Assembly: GCF_030867095.1 (NCBI RefSeq)
Contig: NC_081828.1
Span: 201,001 to 265,000, forward strand
Reading direction: 5' to 3'
Source of the DNA: Alligator mississippiensis
Lineage: Eukaryota > Chordata > Crocodylia > Alligatoridae
DNA length: 64,000 bases
This document shows positions 1-10,104 of the stretch, piece after piece; positions within the stretch are counted from its first letter, which is position 1; the number at the start of each line of letters is the position of its first letter. Both the position numbers and the translations under genes were made by a program. A model generated the notes under the pieces. That model had not been told where the DNA came from. It saw nothing but the letters and a program-made list of their open reading frames with translations, and did no database searches.

Positions 1-730
1 TGCAACCCCAACCCCCCTTTGGAGATACACAAACGCAATTAAGTCACAGGCAGGCATGCTACTTGTGTCAGGAAATGTTCCATTTTTCCAGCCCAAAAAG
101 TAAGCATTGTCAAGTGGTTTCTGGCAGAAGCAAACAGTGATTCCACCAGAAATTGTTAGCTGTTTCAAAGAGCAACTTCACTGGACGCTGAAATTTTCTA
201 GCTCCATGTGTGATGCCTGTACACATACGCTTAGTGGGACAAGGGCTCTAGGACCTGCAGATTCGCACAATCCCCTGTTTTCCCTCTCCCCCACACACCT
301 CTTCAACAAGTCCTGGGTGCCTCCCACCTTGCAGTTAAATGGAACTCAGGAACTGTGTGCATCCTAACGGCTGTGATCTAAGTACTAGATACATGTCAGT
401 GTTACAAGTGAGTTTTGCAGTTGCCAGGGTAATTCCCTTTTTCTCTTCCAACTACAAAACACACTGGACTCAGTGAAACTTGACACAATAGGAGGGTACT
501 GGGTCAGAAAGGGAATGTCATACCTGTGTAGGAAAGAAAGACTGAGCCCTTTAACCTGCCAAATCAGGGAACTTTACAGAAAAGTATCTGTATGTTCACA
601 GAACACAACAATTTGTAGTGTGGTTCACAGAAGTAAATTAGCAAATGACTTATTGACAAGCATGACCTAATTTTTATGAAATATAAGGAGAACCTGTCAC
701 AAAAGCCAGTATTTCTCCAATTCTTCTGGC
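1..730. other. Left edge, no gene recognised
   Basis: This AT-balanced stretch holds only short open frames without recognisable motifs or splice-consistent exons. I see no repeat family here that I can name. The CR1 copy begins near its right edge. Confidence 0.5.
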
Positions 731-734
731 TGAT

Positions 735-2615
735 ATAAATCAGCCAAGGATGGAAGCTAGGAATAAGTCGCAAGGAGAACTACATAAAAGACTGGCTCAC
801 ACCTGCAGACGGCAGATTAGAAAAGCAAAGACAGTGACCAAATTCAGGTTAGCAACCGAAATCAAGGACAATAAGAAGTCATCCTATAAGTACACAGGTA
901 ACAGGAGGAAAACCAGTGGAAATGGGGGATCACTGCCCAATGCATCTGGACATCTGATCACCAACAACAAGGAGAAAACTAACTCCTGAACAAGTACTTT
1001 GCATCTGTATTCCACCAGTCTAAGAGTGATAGCCTACTGAACGCAAATATGACGCAGAATAGTCACAGTAGGGATGATCACCTACCAAGCGTCCATGTTG
1101 AGCCGGTGAAAGAATAGCTAGAGAGGCTGAGTATCTACAAGTCAGTAGGATTGGATGAACTCCATCTGAGAGTGCTGAACGAACTAGTCAAAGTCATTGC
1201 AGGATCGCTGGCAAACCTCTTTGAGAATTTGTGGCACTCAGGAGAGGTCCCAGAAGATTGGAACAGGGCCAATGTTGTGCCCATCTTCAAGAAGGGGAGG
1301 AGAGAGGACCCAGGGAACTACAGGCTGATCACTCTGATCTCAATCCCAGGAAAAATCCTCAAAAATGTTTTGAAGGACTCCACGTGCGATAAGCTACTAG
1401 AAGGCACAATTCTGAATGATAGCCAGCACAGCTCTGTCATGGGTAGGTCACAACTGACTAACCTCATCTCCTGTAACCAGGTCACTCACCACCTGGATAA
1501 GGGAGATGAGGTCAACATCATTTACTTGGACTTTAGGAAGACCTTTGACTTGGTGTCCCATGAGGCTCTCAAGGTAAAACTAGGGGACTGTAGATTCAGC
1601 AATCCAACGGTCAGATGGGTGGGAAACTGGCTGCAGGGTCAAACCCAGAGAGTACTAATAGATGGATCTGTGTCGACCTGGTGGAAGGTAGCCAGTGGGG
1701 TCCCCCAGGGTTCAGTACTTGGACCACTGCTTTTCAGTGTCTACATTAATGATCTGGATGTGGGACTGAAAAGCACACTGGCAAAGTTCGCCGATGACAC
1801 TAAGCTCTGGGGAAGTGTGTCCACGCCTCAGTGTAGGCTGACGATCCAGGCAGACGTGGCCAGATTAGTTAGATGGGCGGACCAGAACCAGATGCTGTTC
1901 AACGCTGAGAAGTACAAAGTGCTCCATCTGCGGAGGAAAAATCTGCAACTAACTTACAGGCTTGGTGGTGCTACATTAGCTAGCACCACGTCCGAAAAGG
2001 ACCAGGGGGTCATAATTGACCATAAAATGAATACGAGCCACCAGTGTGATGCTACAGTTAGCAGAGCAAACAATATGCTGCCATGCACCAACCGAAGCAT
2101 TTCAAGCAAAACTAAGGAAGTTATCCCGCTCTACTCTGCATTGGTGAGGCCGCAGCTCTCGTACTGTGTCCAGTTCAGGGCGCCACACTTCAAGAAAGAT
2201 GTGGAGAAGCTTGAGAGAGTCCAGAGAAGAGCCATTCGTATGATTAAAAGGCCTGAAGAGTAAGCCATATGAAGAAAGGCTGACAGATATGGGACTGTTC
2301 AGCCTCGAAAAGAGAAGACTTTGGGGGGATTTGGTGGCAGCTTACAAATATCAGGGGAGAGCATCAGGGGCTAGGCGAACAACTATTCACCAAAGTGCCC
2401 CAGGGGAAAACCAGGAACAATGGTCATAAACTCCTAGAAGGCTTCAGACTGGATACAAAGAACAACTTCTTTACCGTTTGTGCGACCAGACTCTGGAACA
2501 GACTGCCAACAAGGATGGTGCAGGCACCTACCCTGGAGATCTTAAAAAGGAGACTGGACACACACCTTGCTGTGGTTATTTGACCCCAGCAGTCTTTCCT
2601 GCCTAGAGCAGCAAA
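735..2615 (+). mobile_element. CR1 LINE, 5'-truncated, with most of the reverse transcriptase
   Basis: Translated pieces follow the CR1 second ORF in order. A basic linker segment lies at 750-989. The reverse transcriptase frame runs 1,151-2,263 and shows [14 protein letters not shown] and the catalytic [11 protein letters not shown]-terminal piece at 2,395-2,583 has the typical NNFFTVCATRLWNRLP. The copy needs several frame changes to read through, so it is dead. Its 3' tail (ttgaccccagcagtctttcc) ends where the TTAGGG-type satellite starts. It is more diverged from the CR1 consensus I know than the copies at 10.1, 38.5 and 56.9 kb. Confidence 0.9.
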
Positions 2616-2619
2616 CGCT

Positions 2620-4143
2620 GGACAGGGTCAGGCAAAGGGTTAGGGTTATGGAATGGGTGCACATATCAATCATAGTCCAGGTTAGGGTTAGGCTGAGTGT
2701 TAGGGTTAGGGAACGGGTCTGCAAAGGACCCTGGTCCTGGGTTAGGGTTAGGGAATGGGTGTACAAGTGGATTGGGGTCCAGTTTAGGGTTAGGCAAAGG
2801 TGGGGTTAGGGAATGGGTGTACAAATGGATTGGGGACCAGGTTAGGGTTAGGGAAAGGGTTAGGGAACAGTTCTAGATGTGGATTGGGGTCCAGGTTAGG
2901 TTTAGGCTAAGGGTAGGATTAGGGAACGGGTCCACAAATAGATTGGGGTCTGGGGTAGGTATAGGCAAAGGGTTAGGGAACGGGTCCACAACCCGATTGG
3001 GGTCCAGGTTAGGGTTAGGCACAGGGTTAAGGTTAGGGAACGGGTCCACATGCGGATCAGGGTCCTTGTTAGGGTTAGGCACAGGGTTAGCGTTAGGGAA
3101 TGGGTGCACAAGTGGATGGGGGTCTAGGTTAGGGTTAGGCAAGGGATTAGTGTTAGGGAACGGGTCCACAAGAGGATCAGGGTCCAGGTTAGGGTTAGGC
3201 ACAGAGTTAGGGTTACGGAACGGGTGCACGAGTGGATGGGGGTCCGGGTTAGGGGTAGGCATAGGGTTAGGGAACGGTTCCACGAGAGGATCGGTGTCTG
3301 GGTTAGAGTTAGGCACAGGGCTTGGTTTAGGGAATGGGTCCACGAGAGGATCGGGGTCCAGATTTGGGTTATGCACAGGGTTAGGGTTAGGGAACGGGTG
3401 CACAAGTGGATCGGGGTCTGGGTTAGGGTTAGGCACAGGGTTAGGGGTAGGGAACAGGTCCACAAGTGGATGGGGGTCCGGGTTAGGTACAGAGTTAGGG
3501 TTAGGGAACGGGTGCACTAGACGATCGGGGTCCGGGTTACGGTTACGCACAGACTTAGGGTTAGGGAACGGGTGCACGAGTGGATGGGGGTACGGGTTAG
3601 GGTTAGGCACAGGGTTAGGGAACGGGTCCACAACAGGATTGGGGTCCTGGTTAGGGTTAGGCACAGGGCTAGGGTTAGGGAATGGGTCCACAAGAGGATC
3701 GGGGTCCGAATTAGGCACAGGGTTATGGTTAGGGAACGGGTCCACAAGCAGATCGGGGTCCAGATTATCGTTAGGCAAAGGGTTAGGTTTAGGGAACAGT
3801 TCCAGAAGCAGATGGGGGTCCGGGTTAGGGTTAGCTAAATGGTTATGGTTAGTGAACGGGTCCACAAGCGGATCGGGTTTGGGTTAGGCGAAGGTTTAGG
3901 GTTAGGGAACAGGTCCACAAGCGGATTGGGGTCCGGGTTAGGGTTAGGCAAAGGGTTAGGTTTAGGGAACGGTGCCAGAAGCAGATGGAGGTCCGGTTTG
4001 AGGTTAGGCAAAGGGTTAGGGAATGGTTGTACAAGCGGATCAGGGTCTGGGTTAGGGTTAAGGAACGGGTCCACAAGCGGATTGGGGTCTGGGTTAGGGT
4101 TAGGCGAAGGGTTAGTGGTAGGGAACAGGTCGAGAAGAGGATT
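2620..4143 (+). repeat. TTAGGG-derived satellite, ~60-bp higher-order unit
   Basis: Roughly 25 tandem units fill this block. A typical unit is about 60 bp. One half is two to four TTAGGG repeats, with the variants TTAGGCACAGGG and TTAGGCAAAGGG. The other half is a constant spacer read as AACGGGTCCACAAG, then CGGATCGGGGTCC. Units missing one TTAGGG are about 54 bp. Because unit lengths are multiples of three, both strands stay open for over 300 codons, giving NPNPDP-like and RVRHRV-like artefact proteins. Copies differ by scattered substitutions, so the array is old or not homogenised. The G-rich strand is the plus strand throughout. Confidence 0.9.
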
Positions 4144-4540
4144 CCAGATTTGAAATGGAAAAGAAGGTGGACTCTTGCCAAGAAAGACACCACCACACAC
4201 AGAGTGAGAAAGATGAAAAGCTCCTCTCACGTCTACACTGGGCTTCTCTACTGCAGGAGAGGAGCTCACCACCCCACGAAGTCGCTTGGACTTAGGCTGC
4301 GGTTTGCCCGGGTTTGCCCTAAAAAAACACTGAATGTACTGGATACAGCTGTGTGCAATGTAAGTTTTCCAGGGTAAGTACGCAATGAATAACACCGTCA
4401 CTTCAAGTCCCTGTTCTTAGTATACTACTATTTTATGGCAAGGGTCCCAAACTCTCCCCTAGAATTGAAGAGATGTCCTGCCGTGCTTCCTGCACAATAA
4501 CATGTTTTATTTTTTTTTCTCGTTACAAAAGGGAAATGCG
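4144..4540. other. Spacer between satellite and CpG island
   Basis: Ordinary AT-balanced sequence after the satellite. It contains short open frames only. Nothing recognisable. Confidence 0.4.
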
Positions 4541-5410
4541 GTGCTCTGAAACCTCTCTAGAGAGTCAGCCGAGAAGCCCCCGTAGACAGCCGCCCATCAC
4601 ATGGCGGAGACGGGGAGGCTCCCCAGGCGGCGGGCGGAGAGGAAAGGGGCACCGGGACAGCAGACAGCTTGGCGCTTCAACAGCCACCGCAGAAGAGAGC
4701 CCGACAGGCCCCGCGCACGGCGGTGCCTACCCAGTCCCCCGCACGACCCGCCGTGGTCGCCACAGCTGCCGCAGCTCCCCGCGACCGCCCGCGGCTCGAG
4801 CCGGCAGCGGGACGAGGGCTCCGGGCTCAGCGGACTGACAACCAGCTGAGCGGGGCCGTGAGCATCAGAGCCGGACCAATGGGCGAGCAGAAGCCTACAC
4901 ACGCTCACCGTTCCTTACACCCAATCAGAATGTGAACAAGTAGGCCGGGCTCCTGGGCCCGCCTCCCCCGGCACAAGCCAATCAGAGCGAAGAAGACCGG
5001 AGGGGCCGTAACCCCGCCCAAGCGACCATTCCACCCAATCGCCTCACGCCTCATAGCGCCCAATAGGAACACGAGCCTCCGATCCCGGCCGTGCTGCGCT
5101 CCCCGGCCAAGAATCAATGCTCGCGCGTCTTGTGTCCGCCCGAGCGCCGCGAACCCGCCTGCCCCGGCCCCGGCCGCGGGCACTGCCCGAGTGACCCCCG
5201 AGCGAGCGACGCCTTTGTTCTCCTTCTCTCTCTGCCTTGATCTCCCGCCTGCCCGAGCTGCAGGAGGGGCCCGGAGCCGCTGTCCCTCTCCCTGCCCTCA
5301 TCTCTCGCCTGGAAACCCCGGCTTGAATCGTAGGGCAGTAGCACAGGGCAGGGTTTTCTTTTCTCTGCCTTTAAAAACCGGCTGCTCCTCGCAGGGTGAC
5401 GCGCAGGGAG
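4540..5410. promoter_or_regulatory. Orphan CpG island with five CCAAT boxes
   Basis: Base composition shifts sharply to CpG-rich sequence. CCAAT pentamers on the plus strand start at 4,876, 4,921, 4,978, 5,035 and 5,060, several of them as CCAATCAG, the preferred NF-Y site. GC boxes (CCCGCCC, CCCGCCT) lie between. This is what a housekeeping, often bidirectional, promoter looks like. However, no coding exon with recognisable homology lies within several kb on either side. The ATG at 4,601 opens a basic 82-codon frame with no family resemblance. It may start a gene whose body lies left of the window, or a noncoding RNA. Confidence 0.6.
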
Positions 5411-5750
5411 GGCGGCACGGAGCCGGTTTAGTTCCGGACCGGTATCTCCGGGCTCCAAGCCCCGCTCCGGCCCCAGGCGGGCAGCGCGGAGCCGGCTTGG
5501 GGGCCCGCTCGGGTCTCCCCGCCGCAATGCGCGGCGCGGCCACGGGAGGGCGGCTCTGAGCAGGGCTTTGTCTCCGCCTTCACGGGCTGCGGCAATGCCG
5601 GACGGGACCACCGGAGGGCAGCACCGAGCAGCAGGTTCGTCTCCCCTCCGCGGCACCGCTCCTCGTGGCTGCAGTGCTGGAAGCGAACCACCGGAGGGCA
5701 GCACTGAGCCGGGTTTGTCTTCACACTACCTGTGGCTGGCTGCACAATGC
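5400..5750 (+). repeat. Degenerate GC-rich minisatellite (~70-80 bp unit)
   Basis: A motif recurs about every 70-80 bp: GGAGGGCGGCACGGAGCCGG near 5,408, GGGCAGCGCGGAGCCGG near 5,478, GGAGGGCGGCTCTGAGC near 5,545, GGAGGGCAGCACCGAGC near 5,613 and GGAGGGCAGCACTGAGC near 5,694. The last three are each followed by a T-rich GTTTGTCT-like box and a CGGCAATGC-like box. Spacing and internal order are conserved, so this is a tandem repeat on the right shoulder of the CpG island. Confidence 0.65.
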
Positions 5751-5883
5751 ACGTGACACCTATTAGTACGTGTGCACTAACTACACACATTCATATGCGG
5801 TTATAGGCAAAGATGTTAGCTGAACAGCTACATCACTGGCGCCACGGGTAGAGACAGAGAGATAACAGGGGCCTGCAGGTGGG

Positions 5884-5903
5884 GGTTAGGGTTAGGGTTA
5901 GGG
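5884..5903 (+). repeat. Short canonical telomeric repeat
   Basis: Three uninterrupted TTAGGG units occur here, 1.7 kb right of the large TTAGGG-derived satellite and in the same orientation. Confidence 0.85.
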
Positions 5904-6620
5904 TCCTCAACAAGGACAGAGGTCAATGGGCAGGGAAGGTTGGAGGGAATCAGCATGGGAGGAAACAGCAGCAGGGGGCACCAACAGTTGGAAGGGGGCT
6001 TGAGGGATGCACCTCAAAGCACACAGGCAACTGAAGGTAGCAGGCAACAGCAGCAGCACAGTTTGTGGGCAACAGGAGGTGGAAGACAACAGGAACCACA
6101 GTTTGGGAGGCACTCAAAGTCAGGGGGGCAATAGGGGTCGGGGCTTAGGGGACAAGAGGTAAGCAGAGCAGGTAGGAGGCAAGGGGAGCTAGAGAAGAAC
6201 ACATACAGGAAGGTTGGGGGGGTCACATGTACAGGGAGCATGACATTTAGATGGGCAACAGGACACAGAAGCAGAGACATGAGGAGGAAAACATGTCAGA
6301 GGAGGAAGGGGAGAGTGAACGGGGCAACAGGCAAGGACAGTTAAAGGGCAGGCAGATAAGGAGGGCAAGGGACAGCAGTTAAACAGCAGGGAGGGTAAAG
6401 GCCTTGGTGGTTAAACACTTTACAGGGCCAAGGGACACTGCCATTAAGGGGCTAGGAGTTAAGGGGACAAGGGGCAGGGTGTTAAAGGGCATGGGAGGGG
6501 GTTACAGGGTTAAGAGGAAGGCGCCTTAAAAGGCATAGCTGTTGGGGGGCGGGGCACAGGCTGGCTGGGTTAGGGCAAAAAATGAAGGGGCCAAGACCAA
6601 GGATGTTCAGGGGTCAAGGC
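5904..6620 (+). repeat. G-rich strand-asymmetric low-complexity tract
   Basis: Over about 700 bp the plus strand is strongly purine and G-biased. Loosely repeated words such as GGGCAACAGG, AAGGGGCAAGGG, AGTTAAGGGG and GTTAAAGGG recur with no fixed period. It begins directly after the TTAGGG run and may be decayed telomere-like or minisatellite DNA. Open frames across it on either strand (for example 5,907-6,280) look compositional. Confidence 0.5.
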
Positions 6621-6880
6621 TGTGGGGGTCTGTAATAGATCCCCACTACCAAGTCCCTTTCACCCCCAACCCCCCTGTAGTCTGACCCATAGCACCTCAA
6701 TTTGCCCTTCTTCTTGGCCCAGTTTAACTACAGAAGATGTATATTGCTCCTTAACATAGAGAGCAATGCACCCCCCCACACTCTGTCCTGTCTGTACAGC
6801 CTATAGCCCTCAATGCTCACTGCCCAGTCATGGGTAGGATCCCACCAGGTTTCTGTTAGCCTAACCAGGTCGAATTCTTT

Positions 6881-8024
6881 TGTAGCAGGCTTATTATTTT
6901 AGAGCTTGGGCTGAATCCCAGGATCGAGGGTCTGCTATTTGATTGGTGGAGCCCACCCACCAATCTGGAGGCAGCACAGGGGAAGCAATACCCCACCCTT
7001 TTCCAAAGGGAGGGGGCAGGGAGCGGCTGGACCTGAATCAGAACTGCGCCATTCAGGTCTGAAGAGTATATAAGGGGAGCATGCTCAGCAGGCTAGAGGG
7101 CGGTGGTGAGGAGAGAGAAGCTGCAGAGATGGCGAGCCTCAGGGCCCTCACTGAGCTTCAGTGGCGCATGAATCAATGGATGGGGCTCAGGCTCTCGGAG
7201 CCGCTTGAGGCGGCTTGAGCCTGTGAGCCCAGCAAGCGGCTGGGCAGTCGGTGTGCAGATCGGCACATGGAGAGCTGGCCCTGGGAGCAGCTCGCAGCTG
7301 GTCAGGCCTCACCTGGTGTGCAGGCTGGCACACGGAGAACCGCTTTGGAAGCAGCTTGCTGCTGCTTACATTAGCCCGGGCCCTAGGATGAGTGACCAGA
7401 GCACCGCAAGACGACTCCACTTTTAAGTAAAGGAGCCCTGGTGCCCAGAGCAGGGTCTGGGAAAGGGGAGAACTCCCAGTGTGAGACAGGGGAGTCAGAG
7501 CCTGCAAGGGCTTGGCTCCCACAAGAGAGAGAGAGAGAGACCTGGGTGCCCAGTGCAGGGTGCCAGGCCATCGAGGAGAGCCGAAGGCGCCCTAGGGAGA
7601 GGCTCTTGCAGGATCAGCCACCGGGGGACGAGCCTTGACTTCTCCAGAGGGGAAGCAGGTCCTGCGAGGGAGGCTGACATGGATGAGGGGGGTATGCTAC
7701 CTCCACCCTCCATTGTGGGAGGGGCGTGTCCACAGTCCAGGGCCCTAAAGGGGAGGGGCTTCAGGGAACCCCCTCGTGGAGGTGCTCAGTGCATTCCCTG
7801 TTTTGAAGTTGTCTGTTAAGGGCTATACGGCTAGGGGTATTCTTTAAGAGGGGGTTATATGGTTTATGTGTTTTACTGTCTCAGTGTGCATGTTGGTATT
7901 GTTATTTGTGAAGATTTAAAGAAGTATTATTATTAATTTACTTGGGTTATATAGGTTAATATCCCTGTGTGTTAATTGTGTTGTATAGGTTGTAAGTTAT
8001 TTTGTTCATATTTGGTATTATATG
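6881..8024 (+). mobile_element. LTR-like fossil, copy A
   Basis: The block starts TGTAGCAGGCTTA. It shares about 200 bp of alignable sequence with the block starting at 8,025, including AGAGCTTGGG, GGTGGAGCCCA, CACCAATC and GGAGGCAGCA. It carries a TATA-like box (tatataa, 7,067-7,073) at the same relative place as copy B. A TG start plus a promoter element suggests the LTR of an old retrovirus-like element, family unassigned. It looks broken and old. The interval 7,100-8,020 may be the rest of the LTR or leader and contains no protein I recognise. Confidence 0.4.
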
Positions 8025-8290
8025 TGTAGCAGGCTTACCTTTCAGAGCTTGGGTTGAGGCCGAGGCTTGAGATCCTGCTGTTTTAACTGGTGGAGCCCAT
8101 CCACCAATCAGGAGGCAGCAAGAGAAATAACATCATGCCCCTTTCTTGAGGAGGGGGAGAGAAGAGTTGATTAAAGACTGCAAACTGTCAGGTCTGGAAG
8201 ACTTCACGGGCAGAGCGTATAAAAGGAGCTGAATGCCCAGCGTGAGGGAGACTGACCATGCAGAGACCTTGCCCTGTCAGGAGCCTATTC
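8025..8290 (+). mobile_element. LTR-like fossil, copy B
   Basis: This is the second copy of the TGTAGCAGGCTTA block, with its own TATA-like box (tataaaa, 8,218-8,224). Divergence from copy A is substantial, so the two either inserted independently or are an old pair. The right boundary is unclear because the similarity fades near 8,290. Confidence 0.4.
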
Positions 8291-9215
8291 AGCAAGGCCC
8301 ATTTACTGTGGCAAGTTGAAGCCAGGTGGGCAGACTGTAGAATATGAGATAAGGAACTTGTTTGATGGCGATGTCAACCTCCATCCCGCATCCCAGGGGA
8401 GGTGCCCAGTCCTTATGTGAGGCAGTATCTCTGTGGAACCAACTGAACCTGCGGTCTGGGCTCTGCTGGCAGGCGCGCTCTCGCTGGGCGGTGGCACTAG
8501 CCTCTTTCTGTAAATTCCAAGGAGTCCTGAGTTGTTGGCAGTCCAGGGCATCACAACCCAGTGGCCCCAGGACCCCAACACTTGCCTCCCCTGCCCCGTT
8601 TCCCTGTGTCCCAATTGGCTGATGGCCCTTCTGGCTTCCAACAAGACACATCCTCCTGCCACATTCTGATTGGCCACTGGGGGTTAAAGCCTCTTTCTGG
8701 GCTCACGTGCTGGTTGGTCCATTCATGATGCGCTGTAGTGGGAATCTGCATGGGGAGCGCAGTCAGTGCAGTCACTGGGAGCCCGGCGGGGCTGCACGGT
8801 GCAGTCATGGCTCAGGAGCCTGGGGCAATGCCCAGGACCTGCAGCCCTTTTCCCATCTCGCTGCCACTGCCATGAGTGCAGTGCGGGGGGCTGCACTTCC
8901 AGCTGGGCCCCCCCCAGTCCATGCCCTGCCCGCACAAGGGAGCAGTAGCATGCGTTGCCTGCAGTCAGGGCTCAGTGGGCTCAAAACTGTGGGCTACAGC
9001 ATGCAGATGCAGCCCTGGTTCAGAGACCAGGGACCCACCCTGGCAGGCAGCATGTGCAATGAGTACCGCACGCAGAGCTGGGTCTGCTGCAGAATGTGGT
9101 TAGCGCTGTCCTTGCAGCTCACCATGCAGAAACCTGGGCTTTTGCTCAGTTGTTCAGCTCTGAAGGTCATGACCTCAATCCCTGCTGTTAGTTGCAGGGG
9201 GCCGGGGGTCTCCAT
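8291..9215. other. Unassigned GC-moderate spacer
   Basis: Short open frames exist on both strands, including a 171-codon one on the plus strand (8,707-9,222). None shows a domain, a signal peptide or splice support. No repeat family was recognised. Confidence 0.4.
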
Positions 9216-9218
9216 TCC

Positions 9219-9549
9219 CTAAGTCAGAAGATGTCTTGCCAGAGCGGGTACTTGGAAGGGTCCTAGGGGATTCACACAGGTGGGTGGGGACGGAGCGCCA
9301 CTACCCACCACTGTGCCACTGCCACTCACCGCCATGCACTGCTTTCCCACGGCTGGTTACATGTGCGGTTCCACAAGGCCTCGCACCTGGCCAATCACAT
9401 GCCACACAGCAGCCTGTGGGGTGGTGGGTGGTGGCAGTGGCATGCAACCACTTCCCCCCACCCCCACTCCACTTCTGGCTGCCGTGTACACCCCCCGACC
9501 CCCACACTGCTACCAGAAGGGGTACAGTTCTTTTAAAAGGTTGAAAACC
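9219..9549. mobile_element. Possible hAT-type non-autonomous element
   Basis: The right end reads GGTTGAAAACCCCTG, the inverted form of the common hAT terminus CAGGGGTTTTCAACC. It is followed by CCCTAAG. The same CCCTAAG stands just before the proposed left end at about 9,219, as a 7-bp direct repeat. The left inverted repeat itself is not clear, so the left boundary is tentative. Confidence 0.4.
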
Positions 9550-9744
9550 CCTGCCCTAAGCATTGACCCTGTGATCAGCTCCTGGCAGGACTGGGATCTC
9601 TTGGGCTGGGAGTGGGCAGTGGTTTTTCTGGGCTACATGAAGTAGATGCAGCATCATTAGACAAACAGCCCAGGGAGGGATGGGCAGGAGTCTCCTGGGA
9701 GTGTCGACAGGGGGGGAGGGAATGAGCAATTGCAGGCAACTGAG

Positions 9745-10104
9745 TCTATTCAGAATTACAAATGGTCCATTTACCAGAGGACTGGTGGGTTGCCAATATA
9801 CCACCCATCTTCAAAAAAAGAAGAAAAGACTCCAGAGGTGATCCTGTGAACAACAGACCACTGAATTTCACTTCCAGCAGTCACATGGACAAATATGATC
9901 TGCTGGGGAAGAGTTCACATGATTTCTCAAAAAAGGGAATCCTGCCTCACGCACCTGCTGAAGGTCTTTGAAGGTGTCAACAAGCACATGGACATGGGGA
10001 AAAATAACCTCAATCATATGTACATAATGCTGGGTTCTGAACTAGCTGTTACAACTCAGGAAAGCGACCTTGGAGTCATTGCAGATAGTTGTTTAAAAAC
10101 ATCA
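9745..10104 (+). mobile_element. Older CR1-like LINE, left part (split by a younger CR1)
   Basis: Translated fragments resemble CR1 or L3 reverse transcriptase text: EDWWVANIPPIFKKRRKDS, then VTTQESDLGVIADSCLKTS. The last residues continue in frame with SAQHVVTKTANKMLGIFKK on the far side of the CR1 at 10,105-11,262. The two parts are therefore one interrupted element. Confidence 0.75.

Noticed and set aside
1151-2263. A 370-codon host gene
   Set aside because: It is CR1 LINE reverse transcriptase with a degraded frame around it.
2873-3887. Overlapping 330-codon open frames on both strands with proline/asparagine-rich or glycine-rich repeats
   Set aside because: They are translations of the TTAGGG-based satellite. 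Repeat units divisible by three keep all frames open. There is no start context, splice signal or homology.
2620-4143. CRISPR-like array (constant and variable parts at regular spacing)
   Set aside because: Both halves of the unit are conserved, with no unique spacers. The surroundings are vertebrate, with introns and LINEs.
4601-4849. Possible first coding exon in the orphan CpG island (MAETGRLPRRRAERKG...)
   Set aside because: Low-complexity basic sequence typical of CpG islands. No homology and no clear downstream exon.
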